Assembly (NCBI GenBank): GCA_015068125.1
Contig: SVLD01000001.1
Coordinates: forward strand, 62,001 to 126,000
Source: Oscillospiraceae bacterium
GTDB taxonomy: Bacteria; Bacillota; Clostridia; Oscillospirales; Oscillospiraceae
Length of the DNA stretch: 64,000 nt
Reading direction: 5' to 3'
The notes below the pieces were generated by a model. That model was given only the letters and a program-made list of their open reading frames with translations, was not told where the DNA came from and ran no database searches. The position numbers were made by a program, and so were the translations under genes. This document shows, one piece after another, positions 9,610 to 18,808 of the stretch (positions are counted from its first letter, which is position 1; the number at the start of each line of letters is the position of its first letter).

Positions 9610-9842
9610 AAATCGGAACAGTGACAGGCTCGGTATGGGCAACCAGAAAGGCTGCCTGTCTGCAAGGGCAGACATTTCTGGTGGTAAATGTGGAGGACGG
9701 CCCCATTGTGGCGGCTGACCATGTGGGCGCCGGGGTGGGAGATCGGGTGCTTCTGGCCACCGGGACGGTGGCATCCCGGTACTGTATGGATGCTCCGGTG
9801 GATGCCGCCGTGGTGGCGATCCTGGATCCGGAGGGGCGATAA
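9606..9842 (+). CDS. eutN: BMC pentameric vertex protein EutN/CcmL
   Basis: 'MKIGTVTGSVWATRKAACLQGQTFLVV...VAADHVGAGVGDRVLLATG' typical BMC-P. Confidence 0.95.
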   Translation: MKIGTVTGSVWATRKAACLQGQTFLVVNVEDGPIVAADHVGAGVGDRVLLATGTVASRYCMDAPVDAAVVAILDPEGR

Positions 9843-10924
9843 TGTCTGCACATGAGATCGTAATCGGCATTATGGCGGTGTTTGCCGTACTGGGTGCTCT
9901 GGACAGAATATTAGGCAATCGGTTCGGTATCGGACAGGAGTTTGAAAACGGCATTCTGGCTATGGGTTCATTGGCTTTGGCCATGGTGGGAATCATTTCC
10001 CTGGCGCCGGTGCTGGCAAATTTACTACGGCCGGTGGTGGTGCCGGTATATGAATTTTTGGGGGCAGACCCTGCTATGTTTGCCGGCACAATTTTGGCCT
10101 GCGATATGGGCGGCGGCGCTTTGGCTGCGGAGCTTTCCGCAGACCCCAACGCAGCGCTGCTGGGGGGCGTGCTGACGGGCTCTATGCTGGGAGCGACTAT
10201 CGTTTTTACCCTGCCGGTGGCTATGGGGATTTTGCGGCAGGAGGATCGCCCGGCTATGGCCAAGGGCATCCTCTGCGGTATTGTCACCATCCCGGTTGGT
10301 GTGCTGGCAGGAGGACTGGTGGCAGGGTTTCCTGTTGGAATGGTGCTGCGGAATTTGATTCCCATTGTGATCATTGCGGCTTTGATCGCCCTGGGACTTT
10401 GGAAAGCGGAAAAATGGATGATCAAAGGCTTCGGCTGGTTCGGCAAGGGTGTGATTGCGCTGATTACGGTGGGCCTTACTGCGGCCATCGTGGAAGAATT
10501 GACTGGATTCACCATTATTCCCGGTTTGGCACCGGTGGAGGAGGGCTTCCTGACAGTGGGCGCTATCGCTTTTGTGCTGGCAGGAGCGTTCCCCCTGGTG
10601 TATGTGGTGACGATGCTGCTGAAAAAGCCCTTGATGAAGCTGGGAGGCGTTTTGGGAATCAATGACACCGCGGCGGCCGGCCTGATCGCAAGCCTGGCCA
10701 ATTCCATTGCCACCTTTGGCATGGTGAAGGATATGGACAGCCGGGGCAAGGTGGTCAATATCGCCTTTGCAGTGTCGGCGGCCTTTGTGTTCGGTGATCA
10801 TCTGGGCTTTACCGCAGGCTTTGCTCCGGAAATGCTGCCGGCGGTGATCCTGGGAAAGCTGGCGGGGGGTATCAGTGCCGTTGCAGTGGCGCTTCTCATC
10901 ACCCGGCGGGGCGCAAAGCAATAA
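9842..10924 (+). CDS. eutH: Ethanolamine permease EutH
   Basis: 'IIMAVFAVLGALDRILGNRFGIGQEFENGILAMGSLALAMVGIISLAPVLA' and multi-TM profile. Confidence 0.96.
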   Translation: MSAHEIVIGIMAVFAVLGALDRILGNRFGIGQEFENGILAMGSLALAMVGIISLAPVLANLLRPVVVPVYEFLGADPAMFAGTILACDMGGGALAAELSADPNAALLGGVLTGSMLGATIVFTLPVAMGILRQEDRPAMAKGILCGIVTIPVGVLAGGLVAGFPVGMVLRNLIPIVIIAALIALGLWKAEKWMIKGFGWFGKGVIALITVGLTAAIVEELTGFTIIPGLAPVEEGFLTVGAIAFVLAGAFPLVYVVTMLLKKPLMKLGGVLGINDTAAAGLIASLANSIATFGMVKDMDSRGKVVNIAFAVSAAFVFGDHLGFTAGFAPEMLPAVILGKLAGGISAVAVALLITRRGAKQ

Positions 10925-10936
10925 AGGAGGGAAAAT

Positions 10937-12301
10937 ATGATACTGAAAACAGTAATTTCCGGCAAGACATACGCTTTCCGGGATATCAAGGATGTGCTGG
11001 CCAAGGCCAACGAGGAAAAAACCGGCGATAAGCTGGCAGGACTGGCTGCGGAAAGCGCCCAGGAGCGGATCGCTGCTAAGGTGGTGCTATCGGCGCTGAC
11101 TCTGGGGGATCTGCGGGAGCATCCGGCGGTGCCTTATGAGCAGGATGAAGTGACACGGATTATTCAGGATGATGTGAATGAAACGGTTTATGCCAAGATC
11201 CGGGGGTGGACGGTGTCCGACCTGCGGGAGTGGCTTCTTTCTGAGGAGACCACCGGGGCGGACATCCGCAAGCTCAGCCGGGGGCTGACCTCGGAGATGG
11301 TGGCGGCGGTGTGCAAGCTTATGAGCAATCTGGATCTGATCTACGCCGCCAACAAAATTACGGTGACAGCCCACTGTAACACCACCATCGGTCTTCCGGG
11401 GACGCTTTCCTGCCGGCTGCAGCCCAACCACACCACCGACGATCCCGAGGGGATCACCGCATCGGTACTGGAGGGCTTGAGCTTTGGCGCGGGGGATGCG
11501 GTGATCGGTTTGAATCCGGTAACGGATTCCCCGGAGCAGGTAGGCAAGGTTCTGCGGCGGTTCCAGGAGATCAAGGAGCATTGGCAGATCCCTACTCAGA
11601 TCTGCGTGCTGGCCCATGTCACCGCCCAGATCAAGGCGGTGCGGCAGGGCGCGCCCTGCGATCTGATCTTCCAGTCCATTGCCGGATCGGAAAAGGGCAA
11701 CGCCGCCTTTGGTTTCAACGCCCAGACCATCGGGGAGGCCAGGGATCTGCTTCTGCGGGATGGCACGGCAGAGGGCCCCAATGTGCTGTATTTTGAAACG
11801 GGGCAGGGCTCAGAACTGTCCTCGGATGCCCATTTTGGCACCGATCAGGTGACCATGGAGGCTCGGTGCTACGGCTTTGCAAAGCGTTTCCAGCCATTTT
11901 TGGTCAACACGGTGGTGGGCTTTATTGGCCCCGAGTATCTGTACGATGCCCGGCAGGTTACCAGAGCTGGCCTGGAGGATCACTTCATGGGCAAGCTTAC
12001 CGGCATTTCCATGGGCTGTGACTGCTGTTACACCAACCACATGAAGGCGGATCAGAATGATATTGAAAATCTGGCATCCTTGCTGACCATGGCTGGGTGC
12101 AACTATTTTATGGGCATCCCCCATGGGGATGATATTATGCTCAACTACCAGACCACCGGCTTCCGGGAGACTGCGGCGCTGCGGGAGATCACCGGCAAGA
12201 CTGCGATTCCTGAATTTCAGCGTTGGCTGGAGAAAATGGGCTTTATGGAAAACGGCAAGCTGACGAAAAAGGCCGGCGATGGCTCTAGTCTGCTGTTTTA
12301 A
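10937..12301 (+). CDS. eutB: Ethanolamine ammonia-lyase large subunit EutB
   Basis: 'GDKLAGLAAESAQERIAAKVVLSALTLGDLREHPAVPYE...HCNTTIGLPGTLSCRLQPNHTTDDPEGI'. Confidence 0.98.
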   Translation: MILKTVISGKTYAFRDIKDVLAKANEEKTGDKLAGLAAESAQERIAAKVVLSALTLGDLREHPAVPYEQDEVTRIIQDDVNETVYAKIRGWTVSDLREWLLSEETTGADIRKLSRGLTSEMVAAVCKLMSNLDLIYAANKITVTAHCNTTIGLPGTLSCRLQPNHTTDDPEGITASVLEGLSFGAGDAVIGLNPVTDSPEQVGKVLRRFQEIKEHWQIPTQICVLAHVTAQIKAVRQGAPCDLIFQSIAGSEKGNAAFGFNAQTIGEARDLLLRDGTAEGPNVLYFETGQGSELSSDAHFGTDQVTMEARCYGFAKRFQPFLVNTVVGFIGPEYLYDARQVTRAGLEDHFMGKLTGISMGCDCCYTNHMKADQNDIENLASLLTMAGCNYFMGIPHGDDIMLNYQTTGFRETAALREITGKTAIPEFQRWLEKMGFMENGKLTKKAGDGSSLLF

Positions 12302-12313
12302 GGGGGTAAGGTT

Positions 12314-13222
12314 ATGAACAAACAGGAACTTAGCACTCTGGTGGCGGAGATTCTTGGGGAGCTAAGCAGGGAGCCCATGGTCAAGGGCAACGATTATAAG
12401 CCCACCGAGCCCGGCCCCCAGGCCAAGGATGCCGGTTTTGAAGCCGGAGATTTTGTGCCGGATGTGACAGCGCTGGATCTGCGGAAGCTTTATCTGGTGG
12501 AAAATCCGGAAAATGGGGAAAAATACAAGAAGATGAAGGAAAAAACACCGGCGCGGTTGGGCAGCGGTCGGGCGGGCCCCCGGTACAAGACGCTGACCAT
12601 GCTGCGCTTTCGGGCAGATCATGCTGCGGCCCAGGATGCGGTGTTCTCCCAGGTCAGCGAGGATTTTGCCAAGGAAAATGGGCTGATTCCCGTGCAGACC
12701 TGCTGCGGCAGCAAGGATGAATATCTGACAAGACCCGATAAGGGGCGTATTTTTGACGAGAAGAATCAGAAGATCATCAAGGCCACCATTCCCACAGCAC
12801 CCAGGGTGCAGATCGTTGTGGGGGATGGGCTGTCTTCCGCTGCCATCCAGGCAAACGCCATGGACTGTCTGGCGGCTATGAAAGACGGTCTGAAGATGCG
12901 GGGCATCGATGTGGACAAGGTGCTGTTTGTGCGGTACTGCCGGGTAGGTGCCGGCGATGCGGTGGGAGATGTGACGGGCTGTGAGCTGGTGTGCATGCTG
13001 GTGGGCGAACGGCCGGGGTTGGTGACAGATAAGAGTATGTCTGCCTATATCACCTACAAGCCCCACACCGGAGTGCTGGAATCTGCCCGGACGGTGGTGA
13101 GCAATATTCACGCCCAGGGTACGCCGGCTGTGGAGGCAGGCGCCTATATTGCGGAGCTGATTGATACCATTCTGAAGAAAAAGGTTTCCGGGGTGGGGCT
13201 GCATCTGGAGGCGGCGCAATGA
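12314..13222 (+). CDS. eutC: Ethanolamine ammonia-lyase small subunit EutC
   Basis: 'TPARLGSGRAGPRYKTLTMLRFRADHAAAQDAVFSQV...VGDGLSSAAIQAN'; N-terminal helix MNKQELSTLVAEILGELSRE like an encapsulation peptide. Confidence 0.97.
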   Translation: MNKQELSTLVAEILGELSREPMVKGNDYKPTEPGPQAKDAGFEAGDFVPDVTALDLRKLYLVENPENGEKYKKMKEKTPARLGSGRAGPRYKTLTMLRFRADHAAAQDAVFSQVSEDFAKENGLIPVQTCCGSKDEYLTRPDKGRIFDEKNQKIIKATIPTAPRVQIVVGDGLSSAAIQANAMDCLAAMKDGLKMRGIDVDKVLFVRYCRVGAGDAVGDVTGCELVCMLVGERPGLVTDKSMSAYITYKPHTGVLESARTVVSNIHAQGTPAVEAGAYIAELIDTILKKKVSGVGLHLEAAQ

Positions 13223-13848
13223 TTCCGGTGAAGATTCTGGCGGTGCGGTATCTGGCCAATGCGGCGCCGGGTCTGGCAAAGGGACTGGGCGCGCCGGAGG
13301 GTTATCCCAGTCTTGCTATGCTGACTACGGATTGCGATGATGCCACCTATATCGCCCTGGATGCCGCCACCAAGGCGGCAGATGTGAAGGTTTGCTATGC
13401 CCGGAGCTTTTACGCCGGGGCGGCGAATGCATCCACCCCCTACGCTGGGGAGGTCATCGGCATTATGGCTGGCCCTACCCCCGGGGCGGTGCGCAGCGGT
13501 ATGGATGCCGCCATTGCGGCTTTGGGGCGGCTGGGCTTTGACGAGGTAGGTGGCGTGCCGTATCTGGCCCACACGGTGAGCAGTGTGGGAAGCTACCTTG
13601 CCCAGGAGGCAGGTGTGCGAATTGGCAGCGCCATCGCTTATTTGATTGCCCCGCCGTTGGAGGGAATGTATGCTCTGGATGCGGCACTGAAGGCGGCGGA
13701 TGTAAAGTTATGTAAACTATATGCGCCTCCCAGCGAAACGAATTTCGGCGGCGGGCTGCTCAGTGGAACCCAATCTGCCTGTGAGGCGGCCTGCGCGGCC
13801 TTTGCCCGGGCGGTGGCAGAGGTAGCCGGGGAGCCGGTTGGAATATAG
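13219..13848 (+). CDS. eutL: BMC trimeric shell protein EutL
   Basis: 'TTDCDDATYIALDAATKAADVKVCYARSFYAGAANASTPYAGEVIGIMAGP...YAPPSETNFGGGLLSGTQSAC'. Confidence 0.96.
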   Translation: MIPVKILAVRYLANAAPGLAKGLGAPEGYPSLAMLTTDCDDATYIALDAATKAADVKVCYARSFYAGAANASTPYAGEVIGIMAGPTPGAVRSGMDAAIAALGRLGFDEVGGVPYLAHTVSSVGSYLAQEAGVRIGSAIAYLIAPPLEGMYALDAALKAADVKLCKLYAPPSETNFGGGLLSGTQSACEAACAAFARAVAEVAGEPVGI

Positions 13849-13852
13849 CGGA

Positions 13853-13936
13853 AACTCCCCCAGTCACGCTGTTCGCGTGACAGCCCCCTCAGAGAGGGGG
13901 CCAAGGGGTCTGACGAACTGAGCAATCAGTGAAAAT
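13853..13936. repeat. Palindromic MITE/REP-like element between eutL and eutE
   Basis: Two adjacent hairpins GTCACGCtgtTCGCGTGAC and GCCCCCTcagAGAGGGGGC; related in layout to elements near 18.7, 19.7, 53.1 and 55.6 kb. Confidence 0.7.
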
Positions 13937-13951
13937 AAAGGATGTGAGGAT

Positions 13952-15382
13952 ATGGAATTTGACAAGGACTTGGCGGCAAGGCAGGAAGCAAGGCTTCTGT
14001 GCCGTCAGGCGGCTGAGGCCCAAAAACGGCTGGCGCAAATGAGTCAGCAACAGCTCGATGCCATTGTAGAGGCCATGGCGAAGGCTTTTTCTGCTTCGGC
14101 GGTGGAATTGGCAGAACTGGCTGCCCGAGAAACCGGCTTTGGCAATGCTGAGGACAAAACCACCAAAAATCGGTTTGCTTCGGAGACTGTGGCGGCGGCG
14201 ATCCGGGACATGAAGACCGTGGGTGTATTAAAGGAAGTACCCGGGGAAAAACTATGGGAGATCGGTGTGCCGGTGGGGCTTATCGCTGCCATCGTTCCCA
14301 GCACGAATCCCACTTCTACGGTGTGCTACAAGGCGCTGATCGCCATCAAAAGCGGCAATTCTATCGTATTTTCGCCCCATCCCAAGGCGGTGGACTGCAC
14401 TCTCCGGGCAGCCCGGATCGTGGCGGCGGCTGCGGAAAAGGCTGGCGCACCGGTGGGGTGCATTGGGTGCTTGAGTATGGCATCCATGGCAGGCTGCCAG
14501 GAACTGATGGCAGTGCCGGAGGTGCGGCTGATTCTGGCCACCGGCGGCCCCGGAATGGTCCGGGCGGCTTATTCCTCCGGCAAGCCTGCCATCGGCGTAG
14601 GGGCAGGCAATGGCCCAGCCTATATCCACCACAGCGCGGATGTGAAAAAGGCAGTGGAATGCATCGTGCGGTCAAAGAGCTTTGACTATGGTACGGTTTG
14701 CGCTTCGGAGCAGAGCATTATTGTGGAAAAAAGCATGGAAAATGCCGTCCGGGAGGAGGGCAAGCGGCAGGGCTTCTATTTTATGGACACCCAGGAGGCC
14801 GGGAAACTGGCCAAACTGCTGTTTAAGCCCAATGGGACACTGAATCCCCAGATCGTAGGCCGGCCGGCGGAAGCTCTGGCGGATATGGCCGGCTTCCGGG
14901 TGCCTCGTGGGACGAAGGTTCTGGTGGCACGGGAGCAGGAGGCTGGGCCTACACGGCCTTACTCGATGGAAAAGCTGTGCCCGGTATTGGCGTTTTTTGT
15001 TATGGAAAGCGAGGACGCGGTGCTGGAAAAAGCCATTGAAGTGCTGGAGCATGAAGGCAGCGGACACACCTTTGCCATCCATGCGGAGGACAAGGAAGTG
15101 GTGCGGAAATTTGCGATGAAGATCCCGGTATCCCGGTTCCTGGTGAATACCCCGGCGGCTCTCGGCGGCATTGGCGCTACCACGCAGTTGTTCCCGGCGC
15201 TGACTCTGGGCTGCGGTGCGGTAGGCGGAAGCAGCTCGTCTAACAACATTTCGCCACTGGATCTGATCAATATCCGCCGGGTGGCCTGGGATTGCGGCGC
15301 AAAGGTGACCAAGGCCACGGTCAGCGTGGATAATGATCTGGTGGAATTGCTGACGGCAAAGATTTTGGAGAGATTACAATAA
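13952..15382 (+). CDS. eutE: Acetaldehyde dehydrogenase (acylating) EutE
   Basis: 'IPVGLIAAIVPSTNPTSTVCYKALIAIKSGNSIVFSPHPKA...DYGTVCASEQSIIVE'; N-terminal extension like an encapsulation peptide. Confidence 0.96.
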   Translation: MEFDKDLAARQEARLLCRQAAEAQKRLAQMSQQQLDAIVEAMAKAFSASAVELAELAARETGFGNAEDKTTKNRFASETVAAAIRDMKTVGVLKEVPGEKLWEIGVPVGLIAAIVPSTNPTSTVCYKALIAIKSGNSIVFSPHPKAVDCTLRAARIVAAAAEKAGAPVGCIGCLSMASMAGCQELMAVPEVRLILATGGPGMVRAAYSSGKPAIGVGAGNGPAYIHHSADVKKAVECIVRSKSFDYGTVCASEQSIIVEKSMENAVREEGKRQGFYFMDTQEAGKLAKLLFKPNGTLNPQIVGRPAEALADMAGFRVPRGTKVLVAREQEAGPTRPYSMEKLCPVLAFFVMESEDAVLEKAIEVLEHEGSGHTFAIHAEDKEVVRKFAMKIPVSRFLVNTPAALGGIGATTQLFPALTLGCGAVGGSSSSNNISPLDLINIRRVAWDCGAKVTKATVSVDNDLVELLTAKILERLQ

Positions 15383-15402
15383 AATGAAAAGGAGTAAATG
15401 AT

Positions 15403-15705
15403 ATGGACACTAATTCTTTGGGTATGATCGAAACAAAGGGGCTTATCGGCGCTATTGAGGCGGCGGATGCCATGGTCAAGTCTGCCAATGTGCAGCTTGT
15501 GGGCAAGGAGCAGGTTGGCGGCGGCCTGGTGACCGTTATGGTTCGGGGCGATGTGGGCGCTGTCAAAGCGGCCACCGATGCCGGCGCTGCCGCCGCGGAA
15601 AAGGTGGGGGAGTTGATCTCTGTGCATGTCATCGCCAGACCCCACTCCGAGGTGGATGCCATTTTGCCCAAGGATCGCAAGAGCGGCCCTGCGCCTAAGG
15701 CCTGA
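15403..15705 (+). CDS. eutM: BMC hexameric shell protein EutM
   Basis: '[61 protein letters not shown]'. Confidence 0.97.
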   Translation: MDTNSLGMIETKGLIGAIEAADAMVKSANVQLVGKEQVGGGLVTVMVRGDVGAVKAATDAGAAAAEKVGELISVHVIARPHSEVDAILPKDRKSGPAPKA

Positions 15706-16400
15706 TGCTCTACACGGAGCAAAATGTAAAGGACAATATCCGCAACCGGGAGGGAAAACGGGTATTTTTCCTGGGCAAAGGGGATCAGCTGACCTCCGGA
15801 GCCAGGGACTTTCTTCGCCGGGAGCGCATCGAGATCCGACCCGGAGAAAGCGCGAAAATCGAGGTTTACCGACTGCTGGATGGCAGTGAGATTCGGGAAA
15901 AGCCGGAGCATATGACCCATCTGCATGGGGATGTTTTGGTACGAAAGACCCATCCCAGGATCGCTTTCCGTGGGGCGGTGGATATGTTGGAAGCGGAACT
16001 GATGTTATGTCAACTAAACGTACCGGAGTTTCGGAAAGAATTGGGAGAGATTCTGGCGCTGTCTCGGAATCTGATCCGCTGTGAGGTTCTGGGAGAGCCG
16101 GTAACCGAAGAGAAGCTTTGCGGACTGATGGAGCAGGAGATTCGCAAGCGCAGCCATCTGCCCCAGGATTTTTACGGCCAGCCCCATTTTATGCCGGAGT
16201 ACACCGATGGCATGGAGATTTTGCTGTTGAACCGCTGCCGCTGTGAAGCCAGGAATGCGGAGCTGGCGGCGGCAAGAGCCTTTATCGATGAGGATGGCAA
16301 GGTGACCCGGGGGGATATCCTCAAGGCCATGAATCGAATGAGCAGTATGCTGTATCTGCTGATGATCCGGCTGAAAAGCGGACAAAAGAGCAAAGGGTAA
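15705..16400 (+). CDS. eutT: EutT-type ATP:cob(I)alamin adenosyltransferase
   Basis: 'LTSGARDFLRRERIEI...KPEHMTHLHGDVLVRKTHPRIAFRGAVDMLEAELML...DILKAMNRMSSMLYLLMI' matches remembered EutT architecture; last gene of operon. Confidence 0.88.
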   Translation: MLYTEQNVKDNIRNREGKRVFFLGKGDQLTSGARDFLRRERIEIRPGESAKIEVYRLLDGSEIREKPEHMTHLHGDVLVRKTHPRIAFRGAVDMLEAELMLCQLNVPEFRKELGEILALSRNLIRCEVLGEPVTEEKLCGLMEQEIRKRSHLPQDFYGQPHFMPEYTDGMEILLLNRCRCEARNAELAAARAFIDEDGKVTRGDILKAMNRMSSMLYLLMIRLKSGQKSKG

Positions 16401-16444
16401 AATTTATATTGACAAATTCCGCTGTACTGGAATATAATGACAAA

Positions 16445-16682
16445 GATAAACAAAGGCTGTGAAGAGAAGAGTACGCCGCTAAGGCCGTTCAGAGAGTCCC
16501 TGTTTGGTGAGAGGGGATACGGAGGAAGCTGCGGAACATGGTCTCGGAGCCGGGCTGTTGACAGGTAAGCGGCCCCGGGTGCGCCCGTTAATGCGCTGTG
16601 AGGCAGGCTTTACCTGCGAAGCAAGGTGGTACCGCGGATTTATTCGCCCTTGGATTTTCCAGGGGCGTGTTTTTTATTTCAG
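16445..16682 (+). promoter_or_regulatory. T-box leader of metG
   Basis: Canonical T-box sequence AAGGTGGTACCGCG at about 16622-16635 followed by CGCCCTTGGATTTTCCAGGGGCG-TGTTTTTT terminator, then metG. Confidence 0.95.
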
Positions 16683-16693
16683 GAGGAAAGAAT

Positions 16694-18655
16694 ATGAGCG
16701 AAAAGAAACCTTATTATATCTCCACGGCGATCGCGTATACGTCTGCCAAGCCCCATATTGGCAATACTTACGAGATCGTCCTGGCAGACGCTATCGCCCG
16801 GTATAAGCGCCAGGCAGGCTACGATGTCTATTTCCAGACCGGCACCGACGAGCATGGTCAGAAGATCCAGCAGAAGGCCGAGGCCGCAGGTATCAGCCCC
16901 CAGGAGTATGTGGACAATGTGGCAGGTCAGATCAAGGATATCTGGGATCTGATGAACACGACCTATGACCGGTTCGTCCGCACCACGGACCCCGAGCACA
17001 AGACCAAGGTGCAGAAGATCTTTAAGAGAATGTATGAGAAGGGCGATATCTACAAGGGTAAGTATGTGGGCAAGTACTGCACCCCCTGTGAGAGCTTCTG
17101 GACCGAAAGCCAGCTGGTGGACGGCAAGTGCCCCGATTGCGGCCGGGAGTGTGTGGATGCAGAGGAAGAGGCATATTTCTTCAAGATGAGCAAGTATGCT
17201 GACCAACTGATGAAGCATATTGAGGAGCATCCCGAATTCATCCAGCCCGAGAGCCGGAAAAACGAGATGGTCAACAACTTCTTAAAGCCCGGTTTGCAGG
17301 ATCTGTGCGTTTCCCGCAGCAGCTTTACCTGGGGCGTGCCTCTGGATTTCGCTCCCGGTCATGTGAGCTATGTGTGGCTGGATGCCCTGAGCAATTATAT
17401 TACTTTCTGCGGTTATGATCCCGACGGTAACCACAGCGAGCATTACAAGAAGTTCTGGCCCGCGGATCTGCATCTGATCGGCAAGGATATTGTCCGTTTT
17501 CACACCATTTACTGGCCCATCTTCCTCATGAGCATGGGCGAGGAGCTGCCTAAGCAGGTGTTCGGTCACCCCTGGCTGCTGGTGAAGGGCGATAAGATGT
17601 CCAAGAGCCTGGGCAATGTGAAGTATGCCGACGATCTGGTGGAGCTGTTCGGTGTGGATGCGGTGCGTTACTTCGTGCTGCATGAGATCCCCTTCGCTGC
17701 CGACGGCATCATGACCGACGAGCTGATGATCGAGCGGATCAACACCGATCTGGCAAACATTCTGGGCAACCTGGTCAACCGCACCGTTGCCATGAATAAC
17801 AAGTACTTTGGCGGCGTGATCTGCCAGCCCAATACCCCCGATGCTCTGGATGAGGAGCTGAAGGCAGTGGCCCTGGCCATGCCCGGCAAGGTGGCAGAGA
17901 AGATGGACGAGCTGAAGGTTGCCGATGCTATCGATGAAGTTTTCGTACTGCTGCGCCGTGCCAACAAGTATATCGATGAGACCGCACCCTGGGCTTTGGC
18001 CAAGGATGAGGCTAATCACGGCAGACTGGGTACTGTGCTGTATAACCTGCTGGAGAGCATCCGCTTTGCGGCTATTGCTCTGGAGCCGTTCCTGCCGGAT
18101 ACCTCCGCTCGGATTCTGAAGCAGATCAATGCGGAAAACGGCGGACTGGAGAGCCTCGAATCCTTTGGCGTGCTGGCTCCCGGCGGCAATGTGGGCCCCG
18201 GCGAGATTCTGTTTGCCCGTTTGGATATGGAAAAGAAACTGGCGGAGATCAACGCTTTCAACGAGGCGAAGGCCAAGGAAAAGCTGCCTGCGCTGGAAAT
18301 TGAGCCTTACGCCCAGGAGAATGTGGATTTCGACACCTTCTGCAAGAGCGATTTCCGGGCTGTGAAGGTCAAGGACTGCCAGCCGGTGAAAAAGAGCGAT
18401 AAGCTGCTGCAGTTTACTCTGGATGACGGCACCGGCACTGACCGGCAGATCCTCAGCGGCATTGCCAAGTACTACAAGCCTGAGGAACTGATTGGCAAGA
18501 CTCTGGTGGCTATTACCAATCTGCCCCCCCGGAAGATGATGGGTCGGGAGTCCTGCGGTATGCTCATGAGCGCGGTGCACACCGAGAAGGGTGAGGAGAA
18601 GCTGAATCTGATCATGATCAGCGACGACATCCCCGCCGGCGCAAAGCTGTGCTGA
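16694..18655 (+). CDS. metG: Methionyl-tRNA synthetase
   Basis: 'PYYISTAIAYTSAKPHIGNTYEIVLADAIARYKR...KMSKSLGN' and C-terminal tRNA-binding domain; RBS AGGAGGAA. Confidence 0.97.
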   Translation: MSEKKPYYISTAIAYTSAKPHIGNTYEIVLADAIARYKRQAGYDVYFQTGTDEHGQKIQQKAEAAGISPQEYVDNVAGQIKDIWDLMNTTYDRFVRTTDPEHKTKVQKIFKRMYEKGDIYKGKYVGKYCTPCESFWTESQLVDGKCPDCGRECVDAEEEAYFFKMSKYADQLMKHIEEHPEFIQPESRKNEMVNNFLKPGLQDLCVSRSSFTWGVPLDFAPGHVSYVWLDALSNYITFCGYDPDGNHSEHYKKFWPADLHLIGKDIVRFHTIYWPIFLMSMGEELPKQVFGHPWLLVKGDKMSKSLGNVKYADDLVELFGVDAVRYFVLHEIPFAADGIMTDELMIERINTDLANILGNLVNRTVAMNNKYFGGVICQPNTPDALDEELKAVALAMPGKVAEKMDELKVADAIDEVFVLLRRANKYIDETAPWALAKDEANHGRLGTVLYNLLESIRFAAIALEPFLPDTSARILKQINAENGGLESLESFGVLAPGGNVGPGEILFARLDMEKKLAEINAFNEAKAKEKLPALEIEPYAQENVDFDTFCKSDFRAVKVKDCQPVKKSDKLLQFTLDDGTGTDRQILSGIAKYYKPEELIGKTLVAITNLPPRKMMGRESCGMLMSAVHTEKGEEKLNLIMISDDIPAGAKLC

Positions 18656-18670
18656 GAAGAGAATAAGAAA

Positions 18671-18698
18671 ACGACCTGCTGAAAGGCAGGTCGTTTTT
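18671..18698 (+). terminator. metG terminator
   Basis: ACGACCTGCTgaaaGGCAGGTCGTTTTTT. Confidence 0.9.
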
Positions 18699-18706
18699 TG
18701 TGGGAC

Positions 18707-18800
18707 CGGATTCTTTGACTCCCCCTTCGGGTCGCTCAGAATGACAGACCCTCATCCGTCACAGCTTGCGCTGTGTCACCTTCCCCCAGGGGAACGCTTG
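18707..18800. repeat. Chimeric repeat: half of a TGTCATTCTGAGCGA-type element fused to a CCGTCAC...CCTTCCCC element
   Basis: CGGATTCTTtGACTCCCCC...TCGCTCAGAATGACA matches the right part of 38442-38545; followed by CATCCGTCACAGCTTGCGCTGTGTCACCTTCCCC hairpin as at 55.6 kb. Confidence 0.65.
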
Positions 18801-18808
18801 AGTACGAG

